From JBLHKE01 sp047619485 (GTDB taxonomy: Bacteria; Verrucomicrobiota; Verrucomicrobiia; Verrucomicrobiales; DEV007), in contig JBLHKE010000296.1 in assembly GCA_047619485.1 (NCBI GenBank), positions 1 through 8,919 of the forward strand: DNA of 8,919 nt. The letters run 5' to 3'. The notes under the pieces were generated by a model, which searched no databases, had not been told where the DNA came from, and saw only the letters and a program-made list of their open reading frames with translations. Shown one piece after another: positions 1 through 7,246 of the stretch; position 1 is the first letter of the stretch, and every line of letters begins with the position of its first letter. Made by a program: the position numbers and the translations under genes.

Positions 1-7
1 CGCAGAG

Positions 8-88
8 AAAATTCCCGCTGGCGAGGCGATAAACGCTAAGCGATCTGGTGATAGTGGGCGCTTTAGCAACGAAGACAGCGGGGATTTT
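8..88. repeat. Imperfect inverted repeat (about 80 nt)
   Basis: The arms at 8-20 (aaaattcccgctg) and 76-88 (cagcggggatttt) are complementary at 12 of 13 positions, and the mismatch becomes a G-U pair in RNA. Inside them, GCTAAGCG near 35-42 pairs loosely with CGCTTTAGC at 59-67, so the whole stretch can fold as one long imperfect hairpin. CGCTAAGCG at 34-42 is also a dyad by itself. It could be a structured RNA, a REP/BIME-like repeat or the end of a mobile element that continues leftwards. It does not show integron attC core sites. Confidence 0.45.
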
Positions 89-349
89 ATCAAGCTCCAG
101 CCCGCATGAGGTTTTCGGAGGTGCCCTTAATCTGCGGTTAAAAAATAGATGCCTAATGGCATCACTCCAACATCGACGAGGGACTCTGGAAAGGAGGCCG
201 GATGCTCTGGGGAGTTGAAGTTAAAGTTGGCACTGTCAACCGGCGGTCGTTGCCGAAAGGACGTACTGACGCCTCAGATGCCTTCCGAAAGAGGAATGTT
301 GCCACAGTCTGACACTTCTTCCGACTCCGCGTCAGGGCGTAGCCCGAAA

Positions 350-372
350 GTAGCATGGAGTTGCACTCCGTG
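350..372 (+). repeat. GTAG-hairpin, REP-like element
   Basis: GTAG at 350-353 is followed at once by a hairpin. CATGGAGT (354-361) pairs with ACTCCGTG (365-372) around a TGC loop, giving eight pairs with one G-T wobble. GTAG at the 5' foot of a short imperfect hairpin is the known layout of REP sequences bound by RAYT transposases. A RAYT gene lies about 1 kb away. A second GTAG lies just upstream at 339-342, inside a GGGC/GCCC hairpin. That it is a REP is inferred from the layout and the nearby RAYT. Confidence 0.45.
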
Positions 373-464
373 GACAGCTACTCAATCACTCCAAACTCTC
401 TACCGCCCACAGCAAGCAAAACACCCAGTGCCCGAATCAACTATTGCTAGGAGCCCTAACGGCT

Positions 465-1250
465 TCAAAGATCAGAATCTCCCATCAGATCCTCTCTACA
501 ATCACGAAATAAATCCACGCTACTCATCGCGGTGAGCTCGTCGATCTCCCCCACAGCTATCAACAGGCTATTGATCTGAAACAAAACCGTTTCCCTCTGG
601 ATCCGCGCCTCCAAGTCCCTCAGTTCATTCAAGAACTCCTCACTAATTTCAACATCATGGCGACAATAATAGGACTGCAAAAACTCAATCGCTGCCGAGG
701 TGGTATCATCTTCCACTCCCGCAATCATCTTCCTTGCCTTCACAACAACCCTTTCAATCAGGCCACGCAGCTCTTCGCGACACGTCAACTCGCCTAACAA
801 TTCCAGCGCCTCGTTCACCCTCCTGTGAGTCTGGGTTTCTCTCGGCGGTCGATCCACTAACGCCTCAGCGGCATACTCCGCCGCGAGTCGCATAATGGCT
901 AGATTCCTCTTCCTGTCCGCCTCCGGCACCGGCGCTGCTTCCAGCGGAAAAAGCTCGCCACTCTGGTCTGGTGGACGATCAAAATTCACCAGATCGCTGA
1001 CTACCCACCAAATTTTCCGGATCATTCCGGCCTCCGCGTCCACCCTGCCATAACACCGCGAGTGCCGCAACTTCACGAGAGCGCCCAAAATCTTCTCGAA
1101 AACCTCCACCGTCGGCGCCGCACCCAGCCCAGAGCCAGGCCAGCCGATTTCGCACATCATCAACGGAGTCTTCGCCCGCCGAGGATTCGGGGCGTTGATT
1201 ACCATCTCAAAACTTTTCAACCACTGTTCATATGTCGGCATTTTTGGCAC
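465..1250 (-). CDS. Hypothetical protein, 261 aa, mostly helical
   Basis: I do not recognise the family. The protein is soluble-looking, with no signal peptide or membrane segment. The N-terminal part (residues 1-95) mixes Trp, Pro and Gly-rich turns (a WPGSGLG stretch near 38-44). The rest, from about residue 105, is strongly helical and rich in Glu, Arg and Leu, compatible with a helical bundle or coiled coil. The frame opens with GTG at 1250; an ATG three codons in (1241) gives MPTYEQW and is an equally good start. Neither has a clear Shine-Dalgarno. Reality is supported by length, balanced protein-like composition and absence of a better frame opposite. It lies on the same strand as the RAYT gene, about 195 bp downstream of it, between two GTAG-hairpins. 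It could be a passenger of that element or an unrelated orphan. Confidence 0.65.
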   Translation of the reverse strand: MPKMPTYEQWLKSFEMVINAPNPRRAKTPLMMCEIGWPGSGLGAAPTVEVFEKILGALVKLRHSRCYGRVDAEAGMIRKIWWVVSDLVNFDRPPDQSGELFPLEAAPVPEADRKRNLAIMRLAAEYAAEALVDRPPRETQTHRRVNEALELLGELTCREELRGLIERVVVKARKMIAGVEDDTTSAAIEFLQSYYCRHDVEISEEFLNELRDLEARIQRETVLFQINSLLIAVGEIDELTAMSSVDLFRDCREDLMGDSDL

Positions 1251-1353
1251 TAGATCTAGAGGACTAGAAAATTCGACAGCCTACAACTCCAATCATCCCA
1301 GTTTCCCTGATCTCAATTCTTCATCAAACATCGAAGCGGTGCTCGCAATGCCC

Positions 1354-1374
1354 GTAGCCGGGGCGTCTCGCCTC
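1354..1374 (+). repeat. GTAG-hairpin, REP-like element beside the RAYT gene
   Basis: GTAG at 1354-1357 is followed after CC by GGGGCG (1360-1365), a TCT loop and CGCCTC (1369-1374), giving six pairs with one G-T wobble. This is the same layout and the same strand as the element at 350-372, though the stem sequence differs. It sits about 70 bp past the stop of the RAYT gene, where REP elements are typically found. A separate dyad at 1413-1433 (outer GGCC/GGCC, inner GCGA/TCGC) lies between it and the stop codon. Neither hairpin is followed by a T-run on the minus strand, so I do not call an intrinsic terminator. Confidence 0.45.
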
Positions 1375-1445
1375 CTCGAAGAATCACGCCGAATAATCAC
1401 GCAACCCCACTAGGCCGTCGCGAATCGCAGGCCAAAGTCATGCAA

Positions 1446-2492
1446 TCAACCCGGCGCCCGAACCGCATCATCCTTGCGAGGTCCAAAGAACATCAGCCCA
1501 GCAAGATCCGCGCCGTCGACAGCCTTCGCAGTCCCACGAACTTGCTCGTTGCCCCCTCCCCACGAACTCAGGAAGCCCCTACCTCCCAAAGCGATCCCCT
1601 CAGTAAAATAAGCCACCCGACAGCGCAAAACCTGCGCCAGCGTCAACTTGCCGCCGGCCTTCCAAACTGCCTCTATCTCCTTCTGCGTGAATCCACGCCG
1701 AGAACGTGTGTTCCCATCCGGCGTCACCCCACCAATCTCCTCCGCGCCAGCACCAAACAACAACTTCCGATAACCCGCACTCACCGATCGCCAGGTCGCC
1801 TTCTTGGTGGATCCAGAGCAAGCCCCAATCCCCCGCCGCGCCGACCCATCACCAACGACCGCCGCCGCATAGCTGCACCAGCGGTAGTCCTTCGGGTCAT
1901 CCACGATCCCAGCACGCACCGGATTGAGATCGATGTAAGCCGCTACCGCCAGAAGCCCACTCAAACCATCCGCCGAATACCCACCAGTCCCCTCGACCAG
2001 CACACTCCTAAATCGATCCTCCCAAAGAGTTCCGGACCGCCCGCGAGTCAGGTTGAACCAAGCAGAGAACTTCTGCTTCACCTCCTTCATAAACGAAGAC
2101 AGATCGAACAATCGATTCCGCACTCGCCCAGCCAATTCTGTCACCAGATGCTCGCAGCTATTCCCCTGCCACATCTTCACATTACCCAGCAGCTGGTGCG
2201 TGTATTTCTCCTCAGCAAGCACCCCGAGCCGAGTAATGAAATCCTCCTCCGCCCAACCAGCCAAGGCCGTCTCCTTATCCGGCACCCTCAGTAGTAGATG
2301 GAAATGGTTCCCCATCACACACCAGGAAAGACATTCCAGCCCACTAAATTCCAACTGTTTGCGCAAGATCTTTAAAAACCGCTCCTTCTCCACATCCCCA
2401 AAAACCAGCTCCCGGTTCACAACACGCGAAACCACATGGTAGCAGTTAGCCTTGGGAGAATCGCCCATAAGGGATGATCGCAATCGTCTCAT
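1446..2492 (-). CDS. REP-associated (RAYT-type) IS200-like Y1 transposase
   Basis: A single-strand HUH endonuclease-type transposase, 348 aa. The HUH motif is H63-F64-H65 within MGNHFHLLLRVP. The catalytic Tyr is most likely Y186 in AAYIDLNPVRAG, which lines up with Y115 of E. coli TnpA-REP (DYIYINPVKHG). The stretch GRSGTLWEDRFRS (151-163) is typical of the family. Family members nick and join single-stranded DNA at hairpin REP sequences and are usually single-copy genes domesticated by the host. Residues from about 215 form the long C-terminal extension seen in Verrucomicrobia/Planctomycetes relatives (RVAYFTEGIALGGRGF near 292-307). All key residues are present and there is no frameshift, so it is probably functional. 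The start could be ATG 2492 or ATG 2468 (MGDSPKAN). No Shine-Dalgarno is visible. The first ATG fits the leaderless promoter at 2499-2526. Confidence 0.88.
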   Translation of the reverse strand: MRRLRSSLMGDSPKANCYHVVSRVVNRELVFGDVEKERFLKILRKQLEFSGLECLSWCVMGNHFHLLLRVPDKETALAGWAEEDFITRLGVLAEEKYTHQLLGNVKMWQGNSCEHLVTELAGRVRNRLFDLSSFMKEVKQKFSAWFNLTRGRSGTLWEDRFRSVLVEGTGGYSADGLSGLLAVAAYIDLNPVRAGIVDDPKDYRWCSYAAAVVGDGSARRGIGACSGSTKKATWRSVSAGYRKLLFGAGAEEIGGVTPDGNTRSRRGFTQKEIEAVWKAGGKLTLAQVLRCRVAYFTEGIALGGRGFLSSWGGGNEQVRGTAKAVDGADLAGLMFFGPRKDDAVRAPG

Positions 2493-2498
2493 TTCGAT

Positions 2499-2526
2499 AG
2501 TTTATCAGGCCGATTTTCCTTGTCAA
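2499..2526 (-). promoter_or_regulatory. Predicted promoter of the RAYT gene, leaderless
   Basis: On the minus strand a perfect TTGACA (plus-strand 2521-2526) is followed by a 16-nt spacer and TAAACT (plus-strand 2499-2504, four of six matches to TATAAT). The ATG at 2492 starts six bases after the -10 box, so transcription would begin at or next to the A of the start codon. This agrees with the lack of a ribosome binding site. The dyad at 2526-2538 abuts the -35 box on its upstream side, an operator-like position. The second repeat unit carries another TTGACA at 2567-2572, but its best -10 candidates (TTTATA or TATATT) are 20-22 nt away. Confidence 0.45.
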
Positions 2527-2595
2527 GTGTCTGACACTAATATAAACTGATCAGGCCGATTTTCCTTGTCAAGTGTCTGACACTTATATAAACTA
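2504..2595. repeat. Two tandem 46-bp repeats with AGTGTCTGACACT dyads
   Basis: Units at 2504-2549 and 2550-2595 are identical except for two bases (a/t at 2539/2585 and g/a at the last position). Each holds a dyad: agtgtctgacact at 2526-2538 and aagtgtctgacactt at 2571-2585, which in single strands form a 6-bp stem with a CTG loop. AGTTTAT (2499-2505) and ATAAACT (2542-2548 and 2588-2594) add outer inverted repeats. The array fills most of the gap between the divergent RAYT and CotH genes. It may be the RAYT's own recognition site or an autoregulatory operator. Two units without a spacer of variable sequence do not make a CRISPR array. Confidence 0.8.
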
Positions 2596-2605
2596 AAAGC
2601 AGATT

Positions 2606-2656
2606 CCTAGCACTACAAGCTAGGTGTTGCGATGTGCTGGAGGCATTGCTAGCTTG
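2606..2656 (+). promoter_or_regulatory. Leader of the CotH gene with competing hairpins
   Basis: CCTAGC (2606-2611) pairs perfectly with GCTAGG (2619-2624). The overlapping CAAGCTAG (2616-2623) pairs perfectly with CTAGCTTG (2649-2656). The two stems exclude each other. If the promoter lies in the repeats (TTGTCA at 2566-2571, TATAAA at 2587-2592, spacer only 15), both would be in the 5' leader. No T-run follows, so there is no classical attenuator, and I match it to no known riboswitch. The region just before the ATG has no Shine-Dalgarno. Confidence 0.3.
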
Positions 2657-2686
2657 GTGTGATACATCCACTTCTTCCCCCGTTTC

Positions 2687-5600
2687 ATGAGAATTCTCCA
2701 AGCGCTTGCTGCAGCATTATCCATCTGCATAGCCTCACAACAACAGGCGATCGCTGCTCCGTCCGATAACCTGTTGTCCTATTGGACTCTCGACGGCAAT
2801 ACGACCGACTCTGCTGCTGGCGGCAGTTTCAATGACAATGGTTCATGGGTCGGTTCGACGTCCTACCTGACGGCACCGTTCGGGCAGGGGGCAAACTTCA
2901 ACGGTTCGAGTTACATCTCGATCCCGACCAGCGGGGATCTGGAGCATGCGGGGTCCAGCCTGTCGATTTCGGTCTGGTTCAAAGTCGATAGCTGGACCAA
3001 GAGCTGGCAGTGTCTGTTGTCGAAGGGCGAGGGGTCGAACTACCGCATCGCCCGTCGTGGCGGAGATTCCCAGGAGTTGGCATACGCGGGGGGCACCGGC
3101 GACATCTCTGGCGGCGCTGTAAACGACAGTCAGTGGCACCACGCGGTCGCGGTTTCGGATAACGGTAACAACATGTTCCTCTACATCGATGGGGTGCAGG
3201 CGGCGCTGGGAGGCGCGCCGAGCTTGGCCGATTCTGGCCTGCCCCTCTACCTCGGCGAAAATTCTGGGAGTACAGGTCGGCAGTGGGATGGCGGCATGGA
3301 TGACCTTGGGATCTTCGATGTGCCGCTGAGCTCGTTTCAAGTGGCGGCGATCCATGAGCTGGGAACCGATACCAACTACCTCTACCCGCTCAGCAAGGTG
3401 ATCGACATCTTCGATGCGCATGCGGCACAGGCATCGATCGTGATCGACGGCACCACCTGGCAGTACGCTGCCACCGATCCTGGCGGGGCCTCGGGGTTCA
3501 TCCTGCTTGCTGGCAATGGCAGTGGCGTGGTCTCCAGCCCGGGACCGACGCTTACCAGTTTCAGCGCCAGCCCAATTTTCATAGATACCGGCGAGAGTTC
3601 GACGCTCTCGTGGCAGATCGATCCGCCCTTCACCTCGGTTACGATCGACAAGAGTGTCGGCAATGTCACCGCCAGTACTAATGGTTCTGGCGCAGGCAGT
3701 GTGGGCGTTTCACCGACGGCGACCACGGTCTACACGCTGACGGCCAGCAATGTCGATGGCAGCACCACCGCGACCACGACCGTCTATTTTGGAATCGATC
3801 CGACCGCGCCGAGGATCAACGAGTTCGTGGCGAGAAATGGTGCTGGCGGGCTGGTCGACGAGATTGGCTCTACCGAAGACTGGATCGAACTCTACGCGCC
3901 TGGCCTCGCCGATCTGTCGACCTACTACCTCACTGACGATGCGGCGATCCTTAACAAGTGGGCGTTTCCGGCGATGTCGATGCCGGCCGATTCCTACCTG
4001 ATCATCTTCGCATCGGACAAGAACCTCACCGGCAACCCGGCGTTCCTCCACACCAACTTCAAGCTGTCTGGGGGCGGAGAATACCTGGCGCTGACCCGCG
4101 ACGACGGCAGCGGCGGCTTCGACGTGGTCACCGAGTTTAGCCCGGGCTACCCCCCACAGGAGGAGACTTTCTCGTACGGGCTTAGCAGCGATCAGGTGAC
4201 GCTCGGTTTCTTCAATACGCCGACGCCGAACGCGACGAACGGGGTCGCTTTCCAGGGCTTCGTCGCGGACACCCAGTTCAGTGTCGGGCGCGGGTTCTAC
4301 GACACCGCCCAGAGCGTTGCCATCACGACCTTGACGCCCGGTGCGACGATCCGCTACACGACGGACGGCTCGACACCGACGACGAGTAACGGGACGGTCT
4401 ACAGCGCACCGCTATCGATCAGTAGCACGACAATCGTGCGCGCTTTCGCTTACAAGACTGATTTCGAGCCAACCAACGTCGACACGCAGACTTACTTTTT
4501 CCTCGAGGATATCCGGACGCAGTATGCAAACGGCGTGCCTCCGAGCGGCTGGCCCGCCAGTAGTTCGAACGGCCAGACTTACAACTACGGGATGGATCCG
4601 GACATCACTAACAATTATACAAGCCAGCAGATGAAAGATGCGCTGTCGGCGATCCCGTCGATCTCGGTGGTGACTGACTTGCCAAATCTGGTCAGCGCTT
4701 CGACGGGCATCTATTCCAACCCGGGTGGCCATGGCAGCGGTTGGGAGCGACCGGCCTCGGTCGAGATGATCAATCCCGACGCCTCGGCCGGTTTCCAGGT
4801 CGAGGCAGGGATCCGGATCCGTGGCGGTTTCAGCCGCAGCAAAGGAAATCCCAAACACGCCCTGCGCCTGTTTTTCCGCGCCGAATACGGCGACAGCAAA
4901 CTGGCGTTCCCGCTATTCGGAAACGAGGGTGCGGACGAGTTTGACAAGGTCGACTTGCGAACCTCTCAGAACTACTCATGGGCGTTTCAGAATGACGGCA
5001 ACAACACGTTCCTGCGCGAGGTGCTCGGCCGTGACCTGCAGGGCAAACTCGGTCAGCCCTACACCCGCAGCCACTATTACCACCTCTATCTCAACGGTGT
5101 CTACTGGGGGCTCTACATGACCCAAGAGCGCGCCGAGGCGAACTATGGAGCAACCTATTTCAAAGGGAGCAAAGACGAGTTCGACACGATCAAGTCCGCT
5201 GGCAGTAGTGGTGGTTACAACACGGAGGCGACCGATGGCTCTTTTGTGCAGGGCAGTTCGGCAAATCCCGGCTCGGATTGGGCGGATTTCTGGTATCAGG
5301 CTCGCGATCACAACACCAGCCCATCGCATGCGAAGTACATGGAACTTCAAGGTCTGAACCCGGACGGCACGCGCAATATTGTTTACCCTGTGCTCCTCGA
5401 AGTCGACAACTTGATCGACTACACGTTGATCATCGGCTACACCGGAAACTACGATGCGCCGCTTTCTGACTTCGTCGGCGCTTCGAACAACTGGTACAGC
5501 TTGCGCAACCGCGTGCGCGACGATCGCGGTGTGGCTTTCTTCGTCCACGACGGCGAGCACTCGCTAGGTGCCGGGGGTAAATGGAATGGTGCCAACGACC

Positions 5601-7138
5601 GCATCAACACCTCGAACGGCGCCGGCAGCCGCGGCAACTACAGCAAGAGCAATCCTGCCTTCATGCACTTCGACCTCGCCTCTGGGAGCGAGGAATACCG
5701 CGTGCGTTTCGCCGACCGTGCTCACAAAGCGCTGTTTAACGGTGGCGTCCTAGATACCGCGAGCGTTCTCGCGACGATGGAGGAGCGTCGAACAATTGTC
5801 GAAGATGTGATCATCGCCGAGGCAGCCCGCTGGGGCGACTCGAAGCGCTCGACTCCGTTTGACAAGCCGAACTGGATCAGTGCCGTGAACAGTCTTATTG
5901 GTACGATCAATGGGCGGCGGATTGCATTCATCGGTCATCTCCAGACTGCCGATCTCTACCCGTCACTCGGGGCGCCAGTCTACAACCAGCACGGTGGACC
6001 TGTATCCAATGGTTTCGGAGTCACCATGACTGCCGACTCTGCCGGTCCGATCTATTACATACTAGATGGCGGCGATCCACGTGAAATCGGCGGCACCTTG
6101 AATCCGAGTGCGACCTTGCTCGCCGGGGCGGTGCCGATCAACGCGCCGACAGTTCTGAACGCGCGGCGCTACAATTCGGGCACCGGCGAGTGGAGCGCGA
6201 TGAACTCGGCGTTCTTCACGACGGGCGTGCTGGCCTCGTCAGCGAACATCGTCATCTCCGAGGTGAACTACCACCCGTACGATGCCAGTGCTGCCGAACT
6301 CGCGGATCTTGCTGTCACTGACGAGGAAGATTTCGAGTTCGTCGAGATCATGAACATCTCGGGCGACGTGGTCGAACTGGGCGGTTCGGCCTTTGTGCTC
6401 ACCCCGGTCAACGATCACCTCGAGGGAATCGAGGAAGAGTTTCCCAACGGCACGCTGATCCAGCCCGGAGAGCGCCTCTTGATTGTCGCGGACGCGGCCG
6501 CCTTTGCGGTGCGCTACCCGTTGGTTCCGGGCACGAAGATCATCGGCGACTACGCCAATCGTCTGAGCAATACCGGTGAGTGGATCACGCTGCAGGCCGC
6601 GGACGAATCGATCATCGACCAGTTCCGCTACAACGACCTCGCGCCGTGGCCGGTCGAGGCGGATGGAGCAGGCAAGACTTTGGTCTTGGCCGATCCCGAG
6701 AGCAATCCGGATCACGCTGATCCGGCCAGCTGGCTTGCGAGTCTGGCCACTGGCGGAAGTCCCGGTGAGATCGATGGCACGCCGTTTGTTGGCAACGCGC
6801 TCGACGATCTCGATAGCGACGGCGGGCTCGCGCTGGTCGAGTACCTGCAGGGTTTGTCGGATGCGGTTTCCAGTGCGGAACTTTTTCCATCCACCCAGGT
6901 GCTGAACGTCGGTGGCACGGATTACCTCACCATCACTTTCCGTGAGGATCCGCTGGCGGTCGATGCCAGCGTTGCGGTCGAACTTTCGACCGATCTTTCC
7001 GCTTGGACGACGCCTGGCATCCTGGTCGGTAGTTCGCCCGGTCCGGGAGACATCCAGATGCGCAGCTACCGTTCTCCCAATCCGTTCGATCCTGAAGTCA
7101 GGGAGTTCATCCGCCTGAGTGTGACCTTAAATCCGTAG
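2687..7138 (+). CDS. Secreted multidomain CotH-kinase / LamG / lamin-tail protein
   Basis: An exported protein of 1483 aa. Residues 1-23 form a Sec signal peptide ending AIA before APSD. Domains in order are LamG-type lectin fold (about 28-225), Ig-like sandwich (285-368), lamin-tail domain (372-510), chitobiase-C/Fn3-associated domain with the YTTDGSTPT motif (520-605), CotH kinase (655-1090), a second chitobiase-C-like domain (1095-1182), a second lamin-tail domain starting ISEVNYHP (1185-1362), and a tail with a degenerate Asp-rich DDLDSDGG stretch. In the CotH part IRIRGG (709-714) with K723, YWGLY (806-810) with E814, and FVHDGEH (952-958) are plausible nucleotide or metal-binding positions. 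Bacillus CotH is an atypical kinase of spore-coat proteins; the role in non-spore-formers is unknown. The C-terminus lacks PEP-CTERM or other sorting signals. ATG 2687 is chosen because it gives the signal peptide. No downstream operon partner is present. Confidence 0.88.
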   Translation: MRILQALAAALSICIASQQQAIAAPSDNLLSYWTLDGNTTDSAAGGSFNDNGSWVGSTSYLTAPFGQGANFNGSSYISIPTSGDLEHAGSSLSISVWFKVDSWTKSWQCLLSKGEGSNYRIARRGGDSQELAYAGGTGDISGGAVNDSQWHHAVAVSDNGNNMFLYIDGVQAALGGAPSLADSGLPLYLGENSGSTGRQWDGGMDDLGIFDVPLSSFQVAAIHELGTDTNYLYPLSKVIDIFDAHAAQASIVIDGTTWQYAATDPGGASGFILLAGNGSGVVSSPGPTLTSFSASPIFIDTGESSTLSWQIDPPFTSVTIDKSVGNVTASTNGSGAGSVGVSPTATTVYTLTASNVDGSTTATTTVYFGIDPTAPRINEFVARNGAGGLVDEIGSTEDWIELYAPGLADLSTYYLTDDAAILNKWAFPAMSMPADSYLIIFASDKNLTGNPAFLHTNFKLSGGGEYLALTRDDGSGGFDVVTEFSPGYPPQEETFSYGLSSDQVTLGFFNTPTPNATNGVAFQGFVADTQFSVGRGFYDTAQSVAITTLTPGATIRYTTDGSTPTTSNGTVYSAPLSISSTTIVRAFAYKTDFEPTNVDTQTYFFLEDIRTQYANGVPPSGWPASSSNGQTYNYGMDPDITNNYTSQQMKDALSAIPSISVVTDLPNLVSASTGIYSNPGGHGSGWERPASVEMINPDASAGFQVEAGIRIRGGFSRSKGNPKHALRLFFRAEYGDSKLAFPLFGNEGADEFDKVDLRTSQNYSWAFQNDGNNTFLREVLGRDLQGKLGQPYTRSHYYHLYLNGVYWGLYMTQERAEANYGATYFKGSKDEFDTIKSAGSSGGYNTEATDGSFVQGSSANPGSDWADFWYQARDHNTSPSHAKYMELQGLNPDGTRNIVYPVLLEVDNLIDYTLIIGYTGNYDAPLSDFVGASNNWYSLRNRVRDDRGVAFFVHDGEHSLGAGGKWNGANDRINTSNGAGSRGNYSKSNPAFMHFDLASGSEEYRVRFADRAHKALFNGGVLDTASVLATMEERRTIVEDVIIAEAARWGDSKRSTPFDKPNWISAVNSLIGTINGRRIAFIGHLQTADLYPSLGAPVYNQHGGPVSNGFGVTMTADSAGPIYYILDGGDPREIGGTLNPSATLLAGAVPINAPTVLNARRYNSGTGEWSAMNSAFFTTGVLASSANIVISEVNYHPYDASAAELADLAVTDEEDFEFVEIMNISGDVVELGGSAFVLTPVNDHLEGIEEEFPNGTLIQPGERLLIVADAAAFAVRYPLVPGTKIIGDYANRLSNTGEWITLQAADESIIDQFRYNDLAPWPVEADGAGKTLVLADPESNPDHADPASWLASLATGGSPGEIDGTPFVGNALDDLDSDGGLALVEYLQGLSDAVSSAELFPSTQVLNVGGTDYLTITFREDPLAVDASVAVELSTDLSAWTTPGILVGSSPGPGDIQMRSYRSPNPFDPEVREFIRLSVTLNP

Positions 7139-7246
7139 CGATCGGCTTGTCGTCAGCTCAGAATCGGGCCAGGCTTGCCAGCCATGATCCCCCCCCCTTT
7201 CTCCCCTCTCCGATCCCTTCAAGCGCCCCACGCAAAAAGTAAATTC

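Larger units (their letters stand above)
1..464. other. Gene-poor, dyad-rich region
   Basis: No reading frame here looks like a real protein. Open stretches on both strands have low-complexity, Arg/Ser/Pro-rich composition and match no family I know. What can be seen is structural. There is an imperfect palindrome at 8-88, a 6-bp stem with TAAT loop at 148-163 (GATGCC/GGCATC), an 11-base copy of half the RAYT-upstream dyad at 307-317, a small GGGC/GCCC hairpin at 335-345, and a GTAG-hairpin at 350-372. A weak AGCC/GGCT hairpin at 452-464 lies just past the stop of the minus-strand gene. The density of dyads suggests repeated intergenic sequence rather than a gene. Copy number elsewhere in the genome cannot be judged from this window. 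Confidence 0.5.

Noticed and set aside
8..88. Integron attC site
   Set aside because: The palindrome has no paired RYYYAAC/GTTRRRY core sites, and no integrase or cassette is nearby.
162..356. 64-codon minus-strand frame
   Set aside because: It lies in the dyad-rich repeat-like region and ends in the GTAG-hairpin. It looks like a translated intergenic repeat, with no domain or ribosome binding site.
149..535. 128-codon plus-strand open frame
   Set aside because: Composition is Ser/Pro/Thr/Arg-rich and not protein-like. It crosses several dyads and runs into the 3' end of the opposite-strand gene.
1360..1433. Intrinsic terminator of the RAYT gene
   Set aside because: Hairpins exist at 1360-1374 and 1413-1433, but neither has a T-run on the minus strand.
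1440..2294. 284-codon plus-strand open frame
   Set aside because: It is antisense to the RAYT transposase, whose motifs are clear. The frame is full of Arg, Pro and Ser as expected for an antisense shadow.
2504..2595. CRISPR array
   Set aside because: There are only two directly abutting copies, no unique spacers and no cas genes. The repeats also contain promoter-like boxes.
7189..7197. Run of nine C
   Set aside because: It lies outside any gene. It may be a sequencing length error or a neutral homopolymer, and no phase-variable frame is attached to it.
7139..7246. Intrinsic terminator of the CotH gene
   Set aside because: There is no stable stem followed by T-rich sequence, only short weak GGC/GCC pairings and a C-rich tract.
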